A DNA stretch of 64,000 nt from Actinocrinis sp035653575 (GTDB lineage Bacteria; Actinomycetota; Actinomycetes; Streptomycetales; Catenulisporaceae): contig NZ_DASRBQ010000056.1 in NCBI RefSeq assembly GCF_035653575.1, positions 1 to 64,000 on the forward strand. Direction: 5' to 3'. Within the stretch, counting starts at the first letter, position 1, and every line of letters starts with the position of its first letter. Position numbers and translations under genes: made by a program. Below are positions 33,534 through 42,372 of this stretch, one piece after another. The notes beneath the pieces are model-generated. The model was not told the DNA's origin. It did not search any database and saw nothing but the letters and a program-made list of their open reading frames with translations.

Positions 33534-33843
33534 GACCCGCCTCCCATCTGTGACCCAGGTTCGCTCACGCCGGGCCGTGCGCCATCGCGCGCGAAGTCAC
33601 CCGGCTAGGCACCCACCGATACCCGTGAACTGGGCGATCATGCGGCGGGTCGGGTCGGCGAGTCCCACGGCGCGCGGCGCGGCCCGAAGCCGCCACGGCG
33701 TCGCTGCCGGGCGCTGATCAACAAAGGCGCATGTTTTCCGGCGCGGCGGGTACAGACGGCTCCCCCCGAATGACGGACCGTGCCCCGCCACGGCTAGTGC
33801 GTGGCGCCCGCGAATCCGGAGCCGGGTAGCGAGGAGGAGAACC
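33534..33843. other. intergenic stretch without a gene
   Basis: Between the small membrane protein and the STAS gene I see no convincing reading frame, hairpin or promoter hexamer pair. The last bases carry the ribosome site of the STAS gene (GAGGAGGAG, just before 33844). Divergent promoters must lie here. Confidence 0.5.
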
Positions 33844-34284
33844 ATGTCTGTGATCGCCGAGTCCACCCCCGAAAGACCTCCGTTTGCCGCCGCGGTCCGG
33901 CGCCGCGGCACCCGGCTCACCGGAACGCCCGCTCACCGGCTCGAACTGCGCGTCCAGTCCGCCGACGCCTACACGATCGTGCACGTGTGGGGCGAGCTCT
34001 ACACCAGCAGGATCGGCGAGCTGTCCCGGCTGCTGGACGGACTGGTGCGCGGCGGGCGCACCCGGGTCGTACTCGACCTCTCCCGCCTCTACGACTTGGA
34101 CGGCGACGCGATCGGCCAGCTGACCCACTGGCGCGACGCGCTCGCCTCGTCCGGGGGCTGGCTGTGCCTCGCCGCTCCGCGGCCGTGGGTTCGCCGGCTC
34201 CTCGAGCACATGTGCCTGCGCGGGACGTTCACGGTGTATCCGACCGTCGCGGAGGCCCTCAACGAACTCGTCGCCGGGGCTTAG
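33844..34284 (+). CDS. STAS-domain protein, anti-sigma-factor-antagonist-like, without the phosphorylatable serine
   Basis: This 146-aa protein has a STAS fold after a 35-residue basic tail: LELRVQSADAYTIVHVWGELYTSRIGELSRLLDGLVRGGRTRVVLDLSRLYDLDGDAIGQLTHW. In classical SpoIIAA/RsbV proteins the loop reads LDSSGL or similar, with Ser phosphorylated by the anti-sigma kinase. Here it is DLDGDAIGQL, with no Ser or Thr, so the usual phospho-switch is missing. It may act as a constitutive binder or have another role. GAGGAGG precedes the ATG. It is a single gene with its own terminator. Confidence 0.85.
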   Translation: MSVIAESTPERPPFAAAVRRRGTRLTGTPAHRLELRVQSADAYTIVHVWGELYTSRIGELSRLLDGLVRGGRTRVVLDLSRLYDLDGDAIGQLTHWRDALASSGGWLCLAAPRPWVRRLLEHMCLRGTFTVYPTVAEALNELVAGA

Positions 34285-34298
34285 CCAAGCTCTGAACG

Positions 34299-34338
34299 AA
34301 CCGGTCGCCGGGGCAGTGTCCCGGCGACCGGTTGTTTT
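34299..34338 (+). terminator. intrinsic terminator after the STAS gene
   Basis: A perfect 14-bp stem (34299-34312 with 34320-34333) with a seven-base loop, then GTTTT. Confidence 0.88.
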
Positions 34339-34377
34339 CAGCGGCGCAGTCGCCTCAGCGGCAACGGCGCGCCGTGC

Positions 34378-35199
34378 TCAGAGCCGGCGCCACCGCGCTT
34401 CGCCCCAGGAGTAGAGGCCGAAGGCGGCCAGCCCGAACGCCATCAGCACCAGCAGGACCGGACCGTACGACGCGGCCGCGAAGGAACGCAGCGTCGCGTC
34501 GACGCCCTTGGCCCGCGCCGGGTCGAAGGTGACGGCCGCGTCGAGCATGAACCCGCCGATCGCGGCGAACACCACGCCGCGGGCGATGTTGCCGATCGTG
34601 CCGAGGCGCAGCACCCAACGCCGCTTGGCCGCCGTCATGGTGCTCAGCTTGAGGTTCTCGGCGAACTTGCGGGTCACGCCGCGCCAGGCCAACGCGAGCC
34701 CGCCGATGATGAGCGCGACGCCGACCAGCGCCACCAGGACCTGGCCGCCGGGGTGCGTCATCGCGCGGGCGGTGAAGTCCTGCGAGGCCTGATTCGTCGA
34801 GCCGCTCGAGTGGTGCGTCAGCACGAAGCTCAGGGTGCTGACGCAGGCGATCGCGTACACCACGGCGCGGAAAAGGGACGCGGCGCGCGATCCCGCACCG
34901 CGCTTGCCGGGCAACGGATACGCGGCCTGCGACAGTCGCCACAGCGCCATGCCGCCGAAGCCGACGACCAGGAACCACAGCAGCACCGAGCCGAGCGGCT
35001 TGCCCGCGATCAGCTCAAGCGCCCCGGTCCGGTCCGCCTCGAGCGTCTTGTGCTGGAAGGCGATCAGCAAGGTGATCCAGCCGATGAGCAGATAGACGAC
35101 CCCGCGTGCGACGAAGCCGGCTCGTCCTAGTGCCCGGACCGTGTCACCGCGCGCCATCCGCCGCGTGGAATATCCACGCATGTGCGAGCTGACGGCCAT
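34378..35199 (-). CDS. DUF1206 membrane protein
   Basis: This 273-aa protein has six predicted helices arranged as three similar pairs. Each pair contains a motif like GRAGFVARGVVYLLIGW (residues 25-41), FRAVVYAIACVSTLSFVL and LGTIGNIARGVVFAAIGGFM, the internal threefold repeat typical of DUF1206. The function is unknown; the proteins are widespread in actinobacteria and cyanobacteria. AAGGAG seven bases before ATG 35199 supports the start. It is divergent from the PAP2-kinase fusion (104 bp between starts). Confidence 0.9.
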   Translation of the reverse strand: MAVSSHMRGYSTRRMARGDTVRALGRAGFVARGVVYLLIGWITLLIAFQHKTLEADRTGALELIAGKPLGSVLLWFLVVGFGGMALWRLSQAAYPLPGKRGAGSRAASLFRAVVYAIACVSTLSFVLTHHSSGSTNQASQDFTARAMTHPGGQVLVALVGVALIIGGLALAWRGVTRKFAENLKLSTMTAAKRRWVLRLGTIGNIARGVVFAAIGGFMLDAAVTFDPARAKGVDATLRSFAAASYGPVLLVLMAFGLAAFGLYSWGEARWRRL

Positions 35200-35303
35200 C
35201 CTGCGCTCCTTCCGCCAAGATGATCAACACTCGGATACCTGGTGCCGCCCGTGTGCCCTGACGCGAGGCGGGTAAACGACGGCAGTCCCCAGGGGAGGTA
35301 GCC

Positions 35304-36851
35304 ATGTCTGTACGCCCGCTTCCGTTCTCCGGCTTCGACAGACGTCTGATGAGCGCCGTGTCGCCGGAGCGGTCCCGGGTTCTCGATCATCTGCTGCCCA
35401 AGCTCGGCCGCGCCGCGGACCACAGCAAACTGTGGATCGCGCTGGCCGCCACGATGGCAGCGACTCCGCGTCGCGGCACCCGCAGGGCCGCGATGCGCGG
35501 GATGGCGGCGGTGAGCCTGGCCAGCGCCTCGGCGAATCTGGTAGGCAAGACGATGATCCGCCGGCAGCGTCCCGGCCTCGTGGACATCCCTTTGATCCGC
35601 CAGCTGCGCCGAGTGCCGGATAGCTCCTCCTTTCCCTCCGGCCACGCCGCTTCGGCCGCCGCCTTCGCGACCGGCGTGGCATTGGAGACCCCTTATCTGG
35701 CACTACCGGTCGCGGCGCTGGCCGCCGGGGTCGCCGCCTCTCGCGTCGTCACCGGAGTGCACTACCCGACCGACGTGGTGGCCGGAGCCGCCGTCGGCGT
35801 CGCGGCCGGGCTGCTGACCACCCGCTGGTGGCCGCCGCTCGACCCGGAACCCGCGCAGGCGCCCCCGGCCGGAAGCGAGGCCCCGGCGCTGCCCACCGGA
35901 GAGGGCCTGATCCTGGTGATCAACCCGGCCGCGGGGAACGGCAGCGCGCAGGCCGGAGCCGAGGAGAACGGCGGCGGGCGGCTCGCGCAGCAGATCCGGC
36001 AGGAGCTTCCGGCGGCGGAGATCGTCGTCGCGCAGGAGGGCGCCGATCTCCCCGGGCTCCTGGAACAGGCCGCGAAGCGGGCCGCGGTGCTCGGCGTCGC
36101 CGGGGGCGATGGCACGATCAACGCGGCAGTCGGTGCCGCGTTGCGGGCCGGTGTGCCCCTCCTTGTCGTCCCGGCTGGAACGCTCAACCACTTCGCGCGC
36201 GACATCGGCATCGAATCGGTCGAGGACGCGGTCACCGCGTTGCGGAACGGCGATGCGATCGCGGTCGACGTCGGCACGGTCAACGACCACGTGTTCGTCA
36301 ACACCTTCAGCGTCGGCGCGTACGTCGATCTGGTCCATGCCCGCGAACGCTACGAGCATCGGCTCGGCAAGTGGCCCGCGGTCCTCGCCGGCGCGATCGA
36401 GGTGCTGCGCGACGGCAAGCCGGTGGTCTGCCGGGTGGACGGCGTCGAGCGGCGGCTGTGGCTGTTGTTCGCCGGCAACTGCCGCTACCAGCCCGCCGGC
36501 CTCGCGCCCTCAGGACGCCCTCGCCTGGAAGATGGCGACCTGGACATCCGGATCGTCGACGCGGCCAGGCCGCTGGCTCGCATCCGGCTGCTCGCGGCGC
36601 TGGCCACCGGGACCCTGGCGACCAGCCGGGTGTATCAGTACCGCGCCGCCACGACGCTCTCGCTCACCAGCGTCGGTTCCGACGCCGGATCCGGAGCCGG
36701 ATCAGCGGCCGGTCGCGGCCCCGACTCCGCTTCCGGTCCGGGGCTGAGCTACAGCGTGGACGGCGAGGTCGCGGGCACCGAGCCGGAGCTTAGTGTCGGA
36801 AAGCTGCCGCGGTCGCTGATCGTCTACCGCCCCGCTGCGCCGGTCATGTAG
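35304..36851 (+). CDS. PAP2 phosphatase - diacylglycerol/sphingosine kinase fusion protein
   Basis: This 515-aa fusion begins with residues 1-175, a PAP2 phosphatase with all three motifs: KTMIRRQRP (82-90), PSGH (111-114) and SRVVTGVHYPTD (146-157). Residues 200-510 form a DAGK catalytic domain with NPAAGNG (207-213), GGDGT (267-271) and PAGTLNHFARD. One half would remove phosphate from phosphatidate-like lipids and the other add it, so the protein may balance lipid phosphorylation or act on two different lipids. There are several hydrophobic segments in the PAP2 part. GGGGAGG precedes the ATG. This fusion occurs elsewhere in actinobacteria but is little studied. Confidence 0.92.
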   Translation: MSVRPLPFSGFDRRLMSAVSPERSRVLDHLLPKLGRAADHSKLWIALAATMAATPRRGTRRAAMRGMAAVSLASASANLVGKTMIRRQRPGLVDIPLIRQLRRVPDSSSFPSGHAASAAAFATGVALETPYLALPVAALAAGVAASRVVTGVHYPTDVVAGAAVGVAAGLLTTRWWPPLDPEPAQAPPAGSEAPALPTGEGLILVINPAAGNGSAQAGAEENGGGRLAQQIRQELPAAEIVVAQEGADLPGLLEQAAKRAAVLGVAGGDGTINAAVGAALRAGVPLLVVPAGTLNHFARDIGIESVEDAVTALRNGDAIAVDVGTVNDHVFVNTFSVGAYVDLVHARERYEHRLGKWPAVLAGAIEVLRDGKPVVCRVDGVERRLWLLFAGNCRYQPAGLAPSGRPRLEDGDLDIRIVDAARPLARIRLLAALATGTLATSRVYQYRAATTLSLTSVGSDAGSGAGSAAGRGPDSASGPGLSYSVDGEVAGTEPELSVGKLPRSLIVYRPAAPVM

Positions 36852-36924
36852 CGATCGTTTGGCGGCGACTGGTACTGGAGAGCTGGAGCGAGCACTTCGA
36901 CCCCGACAGAGCCGAGCCAGCACC

Positions 36925-38598
36925 GTGTCAGCAGAGACTCGAAACTCCGCCAGCCCACACCCTGAAGCCGCGTCCTCGCCAGACGAGACATCCTCGCCAG
37001 ACGCGGCATCCTCCCCGGGGTCCGCGTCGCCAGGACCCGCGTCCCCAGGACCCGAGAGCGCGGCGCGGACCGGACGGAACGGAAAACCGGCCGACATACG
37101 CTGGCGCGCGCTGGCCGTCTGCCTCGTCGCCGGATTCATGACGCTGCTCGACGTGAGCATCGTCAATGTGGCGCTGCCCTCGCTGAAGGCCGGGCTGCAC
37201 GCCTCGCCGGACGACCTGCAGTGGGTGCTGTCCGGCTACGCACTGGCCTTCGGCCTGGTCCTGGTTCCGGCCGGACGGCTCGGTGACACGCACGGCCGCC
37301 GCGCCGCGTTCATGGTCGGCTTGGCCGCGTTCACGCTGACCAGCGCGGCCGCGGGGGTCGCCACCGGACCTGCCTGGCTGGTGGCGGCGCGGTTCGCCCA
37401 GGGCCTGGCGAGCGGCATCCTCAATCCTCAGGTCGCCGGGCTGATCCAGCAGCTGTTCCAGGGCCGGGAGCGCGGGCGCGCCTTTGGCCTGCTCGGCGCG
37501 GTAATCGGGCTGTCCACCGCGATCGGCCCGCTGCTCGGCGGGCTGCTGATCTCGGCCGGCGGGCCCACGGACGGCTGGCGCTGGGTCTTCTACGTGAACG
37601 TCCCGATCGGCCTGGCGGCGCTGCCCGCGGCGTATCGCCTGCTGCCGAGCCACCGGGAGATCCGGCAGCACCGGCCAGAGCAAGACGGCGCCGCGAGCGG
37701 CAGCCGTCCCACCGGTCTCGACCCGGTCGGCGTGGTGCTGCTGGCCATCGGCGTCGTGCTCATTCTGCTGCCGCTGGTCGAGGAGCAGCAGTGGCGCGGC
37801 TCGCTCAAGTGGCTACTGGTTCCCGCGGCCGCGGCGTTCCTCGCGGTCTTCGTGCTCTGGGAGCGCAGGCGCGCGGAGCGGGCCGATCCGCTGCTCGATC
37901 TCAAGCTGTTCCGGTTCCGCTCCTACAGCCTCGGCTCGGCGATCGCGCTGGTGTACTTCTCCGGGTTCACCGCGATCTTCTTCATCTTCACCCTGTATGT
38001 GCAGGCCGGGCTCGGGTACAGCGCGCTGCTCGCCGGGGCCGCGATGACGCCGTTCGCGGTCGGTTCCGGGGTCGCCTCGGCGCTCGGCGGCCGGGTCGTC
38101 ACCAAGCTCGGGCGGCCGCTCATCGCCGCCGGGCTGGTGATGGTGGCCCTCGGCCTCGGCGGCACACTGCTGGCGGTGCACCTGGTGCCGGGCCGGGGCG
38201 TGGGCTGGGCGGCCGCGCTGCCGCTGGCCCTGGCCGGGCTCGGCAGCGGCCTGGTGATCGCACCGAACCAGACGATCACGCTGTCCGAGGTCCCGGTGCG
38301 CTACGCGGGCAGCGCCGCCGGGGTCCTGCAGACCGCGCAGCGGATCGGTTCCGCGGTCGGCATCGCGGTGGTCGGCTCGGTGTTCTTCGCCGCGGTCGGC
38401 GCGGCGGCGTCGACTTCGGCAGGGTCGGGCTCAGGTGGCGGCAGTGGACGGCCGAGGGATCCCGGGCGCTGGGCGGACGCCTTCCAACGCGGCCTGGCCG
38501 TGGCGATCGGGCTGGTCCTGCTCGCGCTGCTGATCGCCGCCTACGACGTCGTCGCGACGTACCGCAAGGCCGAAGGCTCAGCGGAGCCGACCGGATAA
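36925..38598 (+). CDS. MFS drug exporter, DHA2 (EmrB/QacA) family
   Basis: This 14-helix proton-driven exporter has family signatures MTLLDVSIVNVALPSL (motif D1), GRLGDTHGRRAAFM (motif A), RFAQGLASGILNPQ (motif B-like) and GAVIGLSTAIGPLLGGLL (motif C). The 40-residue cytoplasmic N-terminus is low-complexity, built of SSPD, SPGS and SPGP units (36979-37055). GTG 36925 is chosen; the frame is open from TTG 36859, and neither has a clear ribosome site. It starts 73 bases after the PAP2-kinase fusion. Substrates are unknown; no adjacent regulator is present. Confidence 0.88.
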   Translation: MSAETRNSASPHPEAASSPDETSSPDAASSPGSASPGPASPGPESAARTGRNGKPADIRWRALAVCLVAGFMTLLDVSIVNVALPSLKAGLHASPDDLQWVLSGYALAFGLVLVPAGRLGDTHGRRAAFMVGLAAFTLTSAAAGVATGPAWLVAARFAQGLASGILNPQVAGLIQQLFQGRERGRAFGLLGAVIGLSTAIGPLLGGLLISAGGPTDGWRWVFYVNVPIGLAALPAAYRLLPSHREIRQHRPEQDGAASGSRPTGLDPVGVVLLAIGVVLILLPLVEEQQWRGSLKWLLVPAAAAFLAVFVLWERRRAERADPLLDLKLFRFRSYSLGSAIALVYFSGFTAIFFIFTLYVQAGLGYSALLAGAAMTPFAVGSGVASALGGRVVTKLGRPLIAAGLVMVALGLGGTLLAVHLVPGRGVGWAAALPLALAGLGSGLVIAPNQTITLSEVPVRYAGSAAGVLQTAQRIGSAVGIAVVGSVFFAAVGAAASTSAGSGSGGGSGRPRDPGRWADAFQRGLAVAIGLVLLALLIAAYDVVATYRKAEGSAEPTG

Positions 38599-38649
38599 GA
38601 CCGGCCGAAGCGGGTACCTACGGTCGATCCGCTGATCGGAGGGGCCGCA

Positions 38650-39321
38650 ATGAGTGAGCTGGAACTGGAGCGTCTGGAAAGTCGGGAAGGCGATCTGGTC
38701 ATGGGTCTGACGACGACCGCCGAGTTCCCTCCGGATCGCACTCAGGCGATCCTCGACGCGGCCAAGCAGGTCGGCTCGCTGCTCAAAGCCGCCGGGCACC
38801 GGTTCGCGCTGGCCGGCGGAGTCGCGGCCTACGCGCACGGCGCCCCGCTGAGCCTGCGCCACGACGTCGATTTCTGCATCATCCGCGAGGACGCCGAGCA
38901 GATCGCCGACACGCTGCGCAAAGCGGGCCTGCACGTCTATCAGCCGCCGGAGGACTGGCTGATCAAGGCGCGGTGCCGCGGCGAGCAGGTGGATCTCATC
39001 TTCGAGCTCGCCCAGCGCCCGATCGACGAGCGGTTCCTCGCCCGCGCCGAGGAGCTGTCGGTGAACTCGGTGCGGATGCCGGTCATCGCGGCGACCGACA
39101 TGATCGGCAGCCTGCTGGCGGCCTTCTCGGAGCACCACTGCGACTTCGGGACGGTGCTGCCGATCGCCCGGCTGCTGCGCGAGAAGGTCGACTGGCCGGC
39201 GCTGCGCGCGCAGTTCGGCAGCCAGCCGATGCCGGACGCCTTCCTCTACCTGCTGGAACGGCTCGACGTCATCCCGCCGCGCGGCGCCGGGGAGCAGCGC
39301 GAGGGAGCTCCCGCGTCGTGA
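38650..39321 (+). CDS. nucleotidyltransferase-fold protein
   Basis: This 223-aa minimal nucleotidyltransferase has the signature LAGGVAAYAHGAPLSLRHDVDFCI. The two metal-binding acids are D72 and D74 after GG56-57, and a third acid (D116) follows in EQVDLIFEL. C-terminal helices (ATDMIGSLLAAFSEHHCDFGTVLPIARLL) resemble the AbiEii/MNT-like class. The substrate (nucleotide transfer to RNA, protein or antibiotic) is unknown. GGAGGGG six bases upstream supports ATG 38650. Its TGA overlaps the start of the next gene, the first of a three-gene translationally coupled cassette. Confidence 0.85.
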   Translation: MSELELERLESREGDLVMGLTTTAEFPPDRTQAILDAAKQVGSLLKAAGHRFALAGGVAAYAHGAPLSLRHDVDFCIIREDAEQIADTLRKAGLHVYQPPEDWLIKARCRGEQVDLIFELAQRPIDERFLARAEELSVNSVRMPVIAATDMIGSLLAAFSEHHCDFGTVLPIARLLREKVDWPALRAQFGSQPMPDAFLYLLERLDVIPPRGAGEQREGAPAS

Positions 39322-39611
39322 CCAACGCAACGCAGAACTCGAACGGCACTGGACTGAGCATGACCGACGACACCGAGTACCGCATCGAGCGGCTTCGGCA
39401 TCGCCTCGCGCACGGCGAAACCGCCGAGCTGGGGCTGCGCATCGAGGCGCGCGCTAACGCCGTGGTCGTGTACGGGACCGTCGCGACCAGCGAATGCCGA
39501 GAGGAGATCGTGCGCCTCGTGCAGGAGGAGCTGGCCGGGCTGCCGGTACGGCTCGACGTGACCGTGGCCCCGGCACCGGCCGACGCCAAGCCGCGCGTGG
39601 AGGAGCTATGA
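39318..39611 (+). CDS. small BON-like domain protein
   Basis: This 97-aa protein starts at GTG 39318, which forms a GTGA overlap with the nucleotidyltransferase stop; GAGGGAG lies about ten bases before it. The core (YRIERLRHRLAHGETAELGLRIEARANAVVVYGTVATSECREEIVRLVQEELAGLPVRLDVTV) has the alpha-beta-beta-alpha-beta pattern of BON-type domains: a regular amphipathic helix, a short beta pair at VVVYGTV and a second helix. It has no signal peptide and could bind phospholipid or act as an interaction module. Its stop overlaps the metallophosphoesterase start (ATGA). An internal ATG at 39360 is an alternative start. Confidence 0.7.
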   Translation: MTNATQNSNGTGLSMTDDTEYRIERLRHRLAHGETAELGLRIEARANAVVVYGTVATSECREEIVRLVQEELAGLPVRLDVTVAPAPADAKPRVEEL

Positions 39612-40402
39612 CGATCCGGGTGGCCGCGGTCGGCGACATCCATCTCGGCAGCACGAGCGAGGGCGTGCTGCGCCCCGCGGTCGAGTCGCTGCGCGATTGC
39701 GCGGACGTGCTGCTGCTGGCCGGGGACCTGACCCGGCACGGCACCGCGGACGAGGCGCGGGTGGTGGCCGGCGAGCTGGCCGACTCCCCGGTGCCGGTGA
39801 TCGCGGTGCTGGGCAACCACGACTACCACGGCGAGCAGCCGGAACAGATCGCCGAGATCCTGGAGAAGCAGGGCGTGCGCACCCTCGAAGGCGAGGCCGC
39901 GGTGCTGGATCTGGGCGGCTTCCGGCTCGGCGTGGCGGGGACGAAGGGCTTCGGCGGCGGGTTTCCCGGTCGGGCGCTGGAAGCCTTCGGCGAGCCGGAG
40001 ATCAAGGCCTTCGCCCGCAGGTCGGCCGCCTGCGCCGACGGGCTGCGCGCGGCGCTCGACGAGCTGAAGTCAGCGGACTGCGACTTTCGCATCGCCCTGA
40101 CGCACTACTCCCCGGTGCCGGAGACCCTGGCCGGCGAACCGCCGGAGATCTTCCCGTTCCTCGGCAGCTACCTGCTGGCGCAGGCCATCGACGAGGGCGG
40201 CGCGGACCTGGCCGTGCACGGTCACGCGCATTCGGGCTCCGAGCAGGGCATGACGAACGGCGGCGTGCGAGTGCGCAACGTCGCGCAGCCGTTGATTCGG
40301 CGTGCGTTCGCGCTCTTCCACGTGAATGAGGGTTCGCATTCGGCAGAACACTCACATTCGACAGAGCACTCGCGCCCGGCCGAGCACGCGCGCCTCGCCT
40401 AG
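39608..40402 (+). CDS. metallophosphoesterase (calcineurin-like)
   Basis: This 264-aa phosphoesterase has the complete metal-site set: GDIHLG, GDLTRHG, GNHDYHG, THYSP and HGHAHSG. The fold VAAVGDIHLG...LLLAGDLTRHGTADEARVVAGEL...VLGNHD is that of small soluble calcineurin-like enzymes. The C-terminal 25 residues are His-rich (SHSAEHSHSTEHSRPAEH) and resemble a metal-binding or repetitive tail. ATG 39608 overlaps the upstream stop and has GGAGGAG before it. It is the last gene of the coupled cassette; the substrate is unknown. Confidence 0.9.
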   Translation: MTIRVAAVGDIHLGSTSEGVLRPAVESLRDCADVLLLAGDLTRHGTADEARVVAGELADSPVPVIAVLGNHDYHGEQPEQIAEILEKQGVRTLEGEAAVLDLGGFRLGVAGTKGFGGGFPGRALEAFGEPEIKAFARRSAACADGLRAALDELKSADCDFRIALTHYSPVPETLAGEPPEIFPFLGSYLLAQAIDEGGADLAVHGHAHSGSEQGMTNGGVRVRNVAQPLIRRAFALFHVNEGSHSAEHSHSTEHSRPAEHARLA

Positions 40403-40443
40403 CGTGCTGGCCCGTCGCCGAGCCCTGGCGCGCTCGCGGCCGG

Positions 40444-41370
40444 TCACACGTACTTCGTGATGTCCGCCACGGTGAAGCCCTGCGCCTGGATGTGCTTGTA
40501 GAGGTTGATCATCATCTGCACCATGGTCTCGCCTTTGAGCTGGGCGGGGCCGCGGAAGTGGGCCAGGATGATGTCGCCGGGCTGCAGCTGGTGCGAGGCG
40601 GTCTGGTACTGCATGTCGTGGATCTCCATCGACTCCTTCCACATCATCATGCCTTTGAGACCGGCCTGTTTGACCGCGTTCACCGTGGCGGCGTTGTAGT
40701 TGCCGCCCGGCGCCCGGAACAGGTACGGCGTCGTGCCGTACTCCTTCTGCAGCTTCTGCTGCTGTCCGGCGATCTCATCGAGCTGGCGCTGCGCGGACAG
40801 GCTCGGCATGTTGAGCGGATGGTTGACGGTGTGGTTCTGGATCGTGACGAACCCGGTCTGGTTCAGCTTCTCGAAGTAGGCGTAGTCGTCCCGGATCAGC
40901 GTGTCGGCCAGGCTAAGGGTGAGCGGGATCTGGAAGTCCTTGACCATCTGGATGAAGGCCGGGTCCTTCTCGATCCCGTCGTCCAGGGTGACGAAGACCA
41001 CCTTGTCGCTGATCGGCACCTTGGAAAAGACCTGCGGGTGGTCAGCGCTCAGCGTGATCGGCTTGACCGAGGGCGGCGCCGGGGCCGGGGCGAACGGCTT
41101 GAGGCCCTGGTAGCGCTGCGCCAGCAGCTGCGGGTCGGGACCGGCGCCGGCCGTGGCGCTTGGGCTCGCCCCGGCGCCGCTGCCGCCGGTCTCGATCCCG
41201 ATCGGGCTTGGGCTGGCCGCGGAGGTGCTGGCGGCCGGGCTGGTGTCGCCCTGGCAGGCCGCGGCGAAGGAGCCCAGCGCGGCCAGTCCCACGGCGCCGC
41301 CCATGAAGCGGCGACGGGAGACCAGCGGCGGGCGGGCGTCGGTGTTCGTCACGACTTCTGAGACGCGCAT
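40444..41370 (-). CDS. polysaccharide deacetylase, Tat lipoprotein
   Basis: This 308-aa exported protein has an SRRRFMGGAVGLAAL twin-arginine signal with lipobox FAAAC. A Ser/Pro/Gly-rich linker is followed by a NodB domain with VFVTLDDGIEKDP (metal Asp pair), NHTVNHP (His ligands), LFRAPGGNYN and the GDIILAHFRG region. It likely deacetylates peptidoglycan or a related N-acetylglucosaminyl polymer at the cell surface. ATG 41370 is the annotated start; a GTG at 41352 is possible. No ribosome site is convincing. It is separated from the metallophosphoesterase by a convergent gap of 41 bases. Confidence 0.88.
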   Translation of the reverse strand: MRVSEVVTNTDARPPLVSRRRFMGGAVGLAALGSFAAACQGDTSPAASTSAASPSPIGIETGGSGAGASPSATAGAGPDPQLLAQRYQGLKPFAPAPAPPSVKPITLSADHPQVFSKVPISDKVVFVTLDDGIEKDPAFIQMVKDFQIPLTLSLADTLIRDDYAYFEKLNQTGFVTIQNHTVNHPLNMPSLSAQRQLDEIAGQQQKLQKEYGTTPYLFRAPGGNYNAATVNAVKQAGLKGMMMWKESMEIHDMQYQTASHQLQPGDIILAHFRGPAQLKGETMVQMMINLYKHIQAQGFTVADITKYV

Positions 41371-41482
41371 TCCTGAAGATTAGTTGAATGCGCCGCGGAG
41401 ATTTTCTTCAGGTCGCCGGCCCGCCCGGTTCGCCTGCTGAGCCTGCTGACCCGGCCGGCCCGGCTTACCGGCTGACGCCGTC

Positions 41483-42283
41483 TCAGCCCTCGGCGAGGAA
41501 GGCCTCGATGGCGTCGGTCACCGCCTGCGGGTTCTCGACCGGGCACTCGTGGCCGGTGTCGATGATCTCGACCTTCGCGTTCGCGCAGTTCGCCGCGATG
41601 CGCCGGGCCTGGGCCGGCGGGAACTGGATGTCGTGTTCGCCGTGCAGGATCAGCACCGGGACCTGGATCTCGCGGACCCGGTCGAGCACGTCGAAGCCGC
41701 GCATCGCGTCGTAGCAGGACATCACGACGTGCCTCGGCGTGGCCTGGGAGGCGGCGATGTACTGCTTGATCAGTTCTTTCGGGTAGCCGGGCTTGAACGC
41801 GCGCTGGATGTTGATCGCGACGAAGGTGTTGTACGGCACGCTCTTCGAGAGGGTCATCACCAGGCCGCGGGAGCGGCTGTACACCATCTGACTGACCGAG
41901 TCGACCAGCACCAGCCGCTCGACTCGCTCCGGGTGGGCGAGGGCGAGCGTCTGCGCGATCATCCCGCCCATCGAATGGCCGACCGGGATGAACCGGTCGA
42001 CGCCGCGGTCGTCGAGCAGGCGCAGCACGTCCGCGGCGAGCCCGTCGATGCTGTAACGCTCGACCGGCTTGTCGCTCTCGCCGTGGCCGCGCAGGTCCAG
42101 CCGCAGCACCCGCCGCGACTTGGCGAAGTGCTCGAACTGGTGGTCCCAGCGGTGCCGGTTGGCGGTCCAGCCGTGGATGAAGACCAGCGGCGTGGCCGCG
42201 CCGGAGCCGGCGTCCTCGTACACCAGGCCGACGCCGTCCACGTCGAAGCGGGACGGCTGTGTGGTGCTGCCGGCGTCCGTCAC
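41483..42283 (-). CDS. alpha/beta-fold hydrolase
   Basis: This 266-aa hydrolase has the oxyanion FIHGWTANRHRWDHQFE, the nucleophile VGHSMGG, the Asp-containing LILHGEHDIQFPP and the catalytic His in DTGHECPVENP. The lid region (TLSKSVPYNTFVAINIQRAFKPGYPKELIKQYIAASQATPRH) is typical of the group. The substrate is unknown. GTG 42283 is preferred because AGGAG lies seven bases upstream; an in-frame ATG at 42328 would overlap the divergence of the next transcript. It is followed on the same strand by the polysaccharide deacetylase, 112 bases away. Confidence 0.87.
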   Translation of the reverse strand: MTDAGSTTQPSRFDVDGVGLVYEDAGSGAATPLVFIHGWTANRHRWDHQFEHFAKSRRVLRLDLRGHGESDKPVERYSIDGLAADVLRLLDDRGVDRFIPVGHSMGGMIAQTLALAHPERVERLVLVDSVSQMVYSRSRGLVMTLSKSVPYNTFVAINIQRAFKPGYPKELIKQYIAASQATPRHVVMSCYDAMRGFDVLDRVREIQVPVLILHGEHDIQFPPAQARRIAANCANAKVEIIDTGHECPVENPQAVTDAIEAFLAEG

Positions 42284-42372
42284 AGCAGTCTCCTGACTCC
42301 CGGGCCCTGACTCTTCGCTCCGATGCATGAGCGCGGCGCGATCATAGCGCTCATGGCTAGCGCCGACGATGG

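Noticed and set aside
41390..41470. CTGCTGA-like repeats as a regulatory element
   Set aside because: Short, irregular, and within a gap between genes with no supporting promoter or partner sites.
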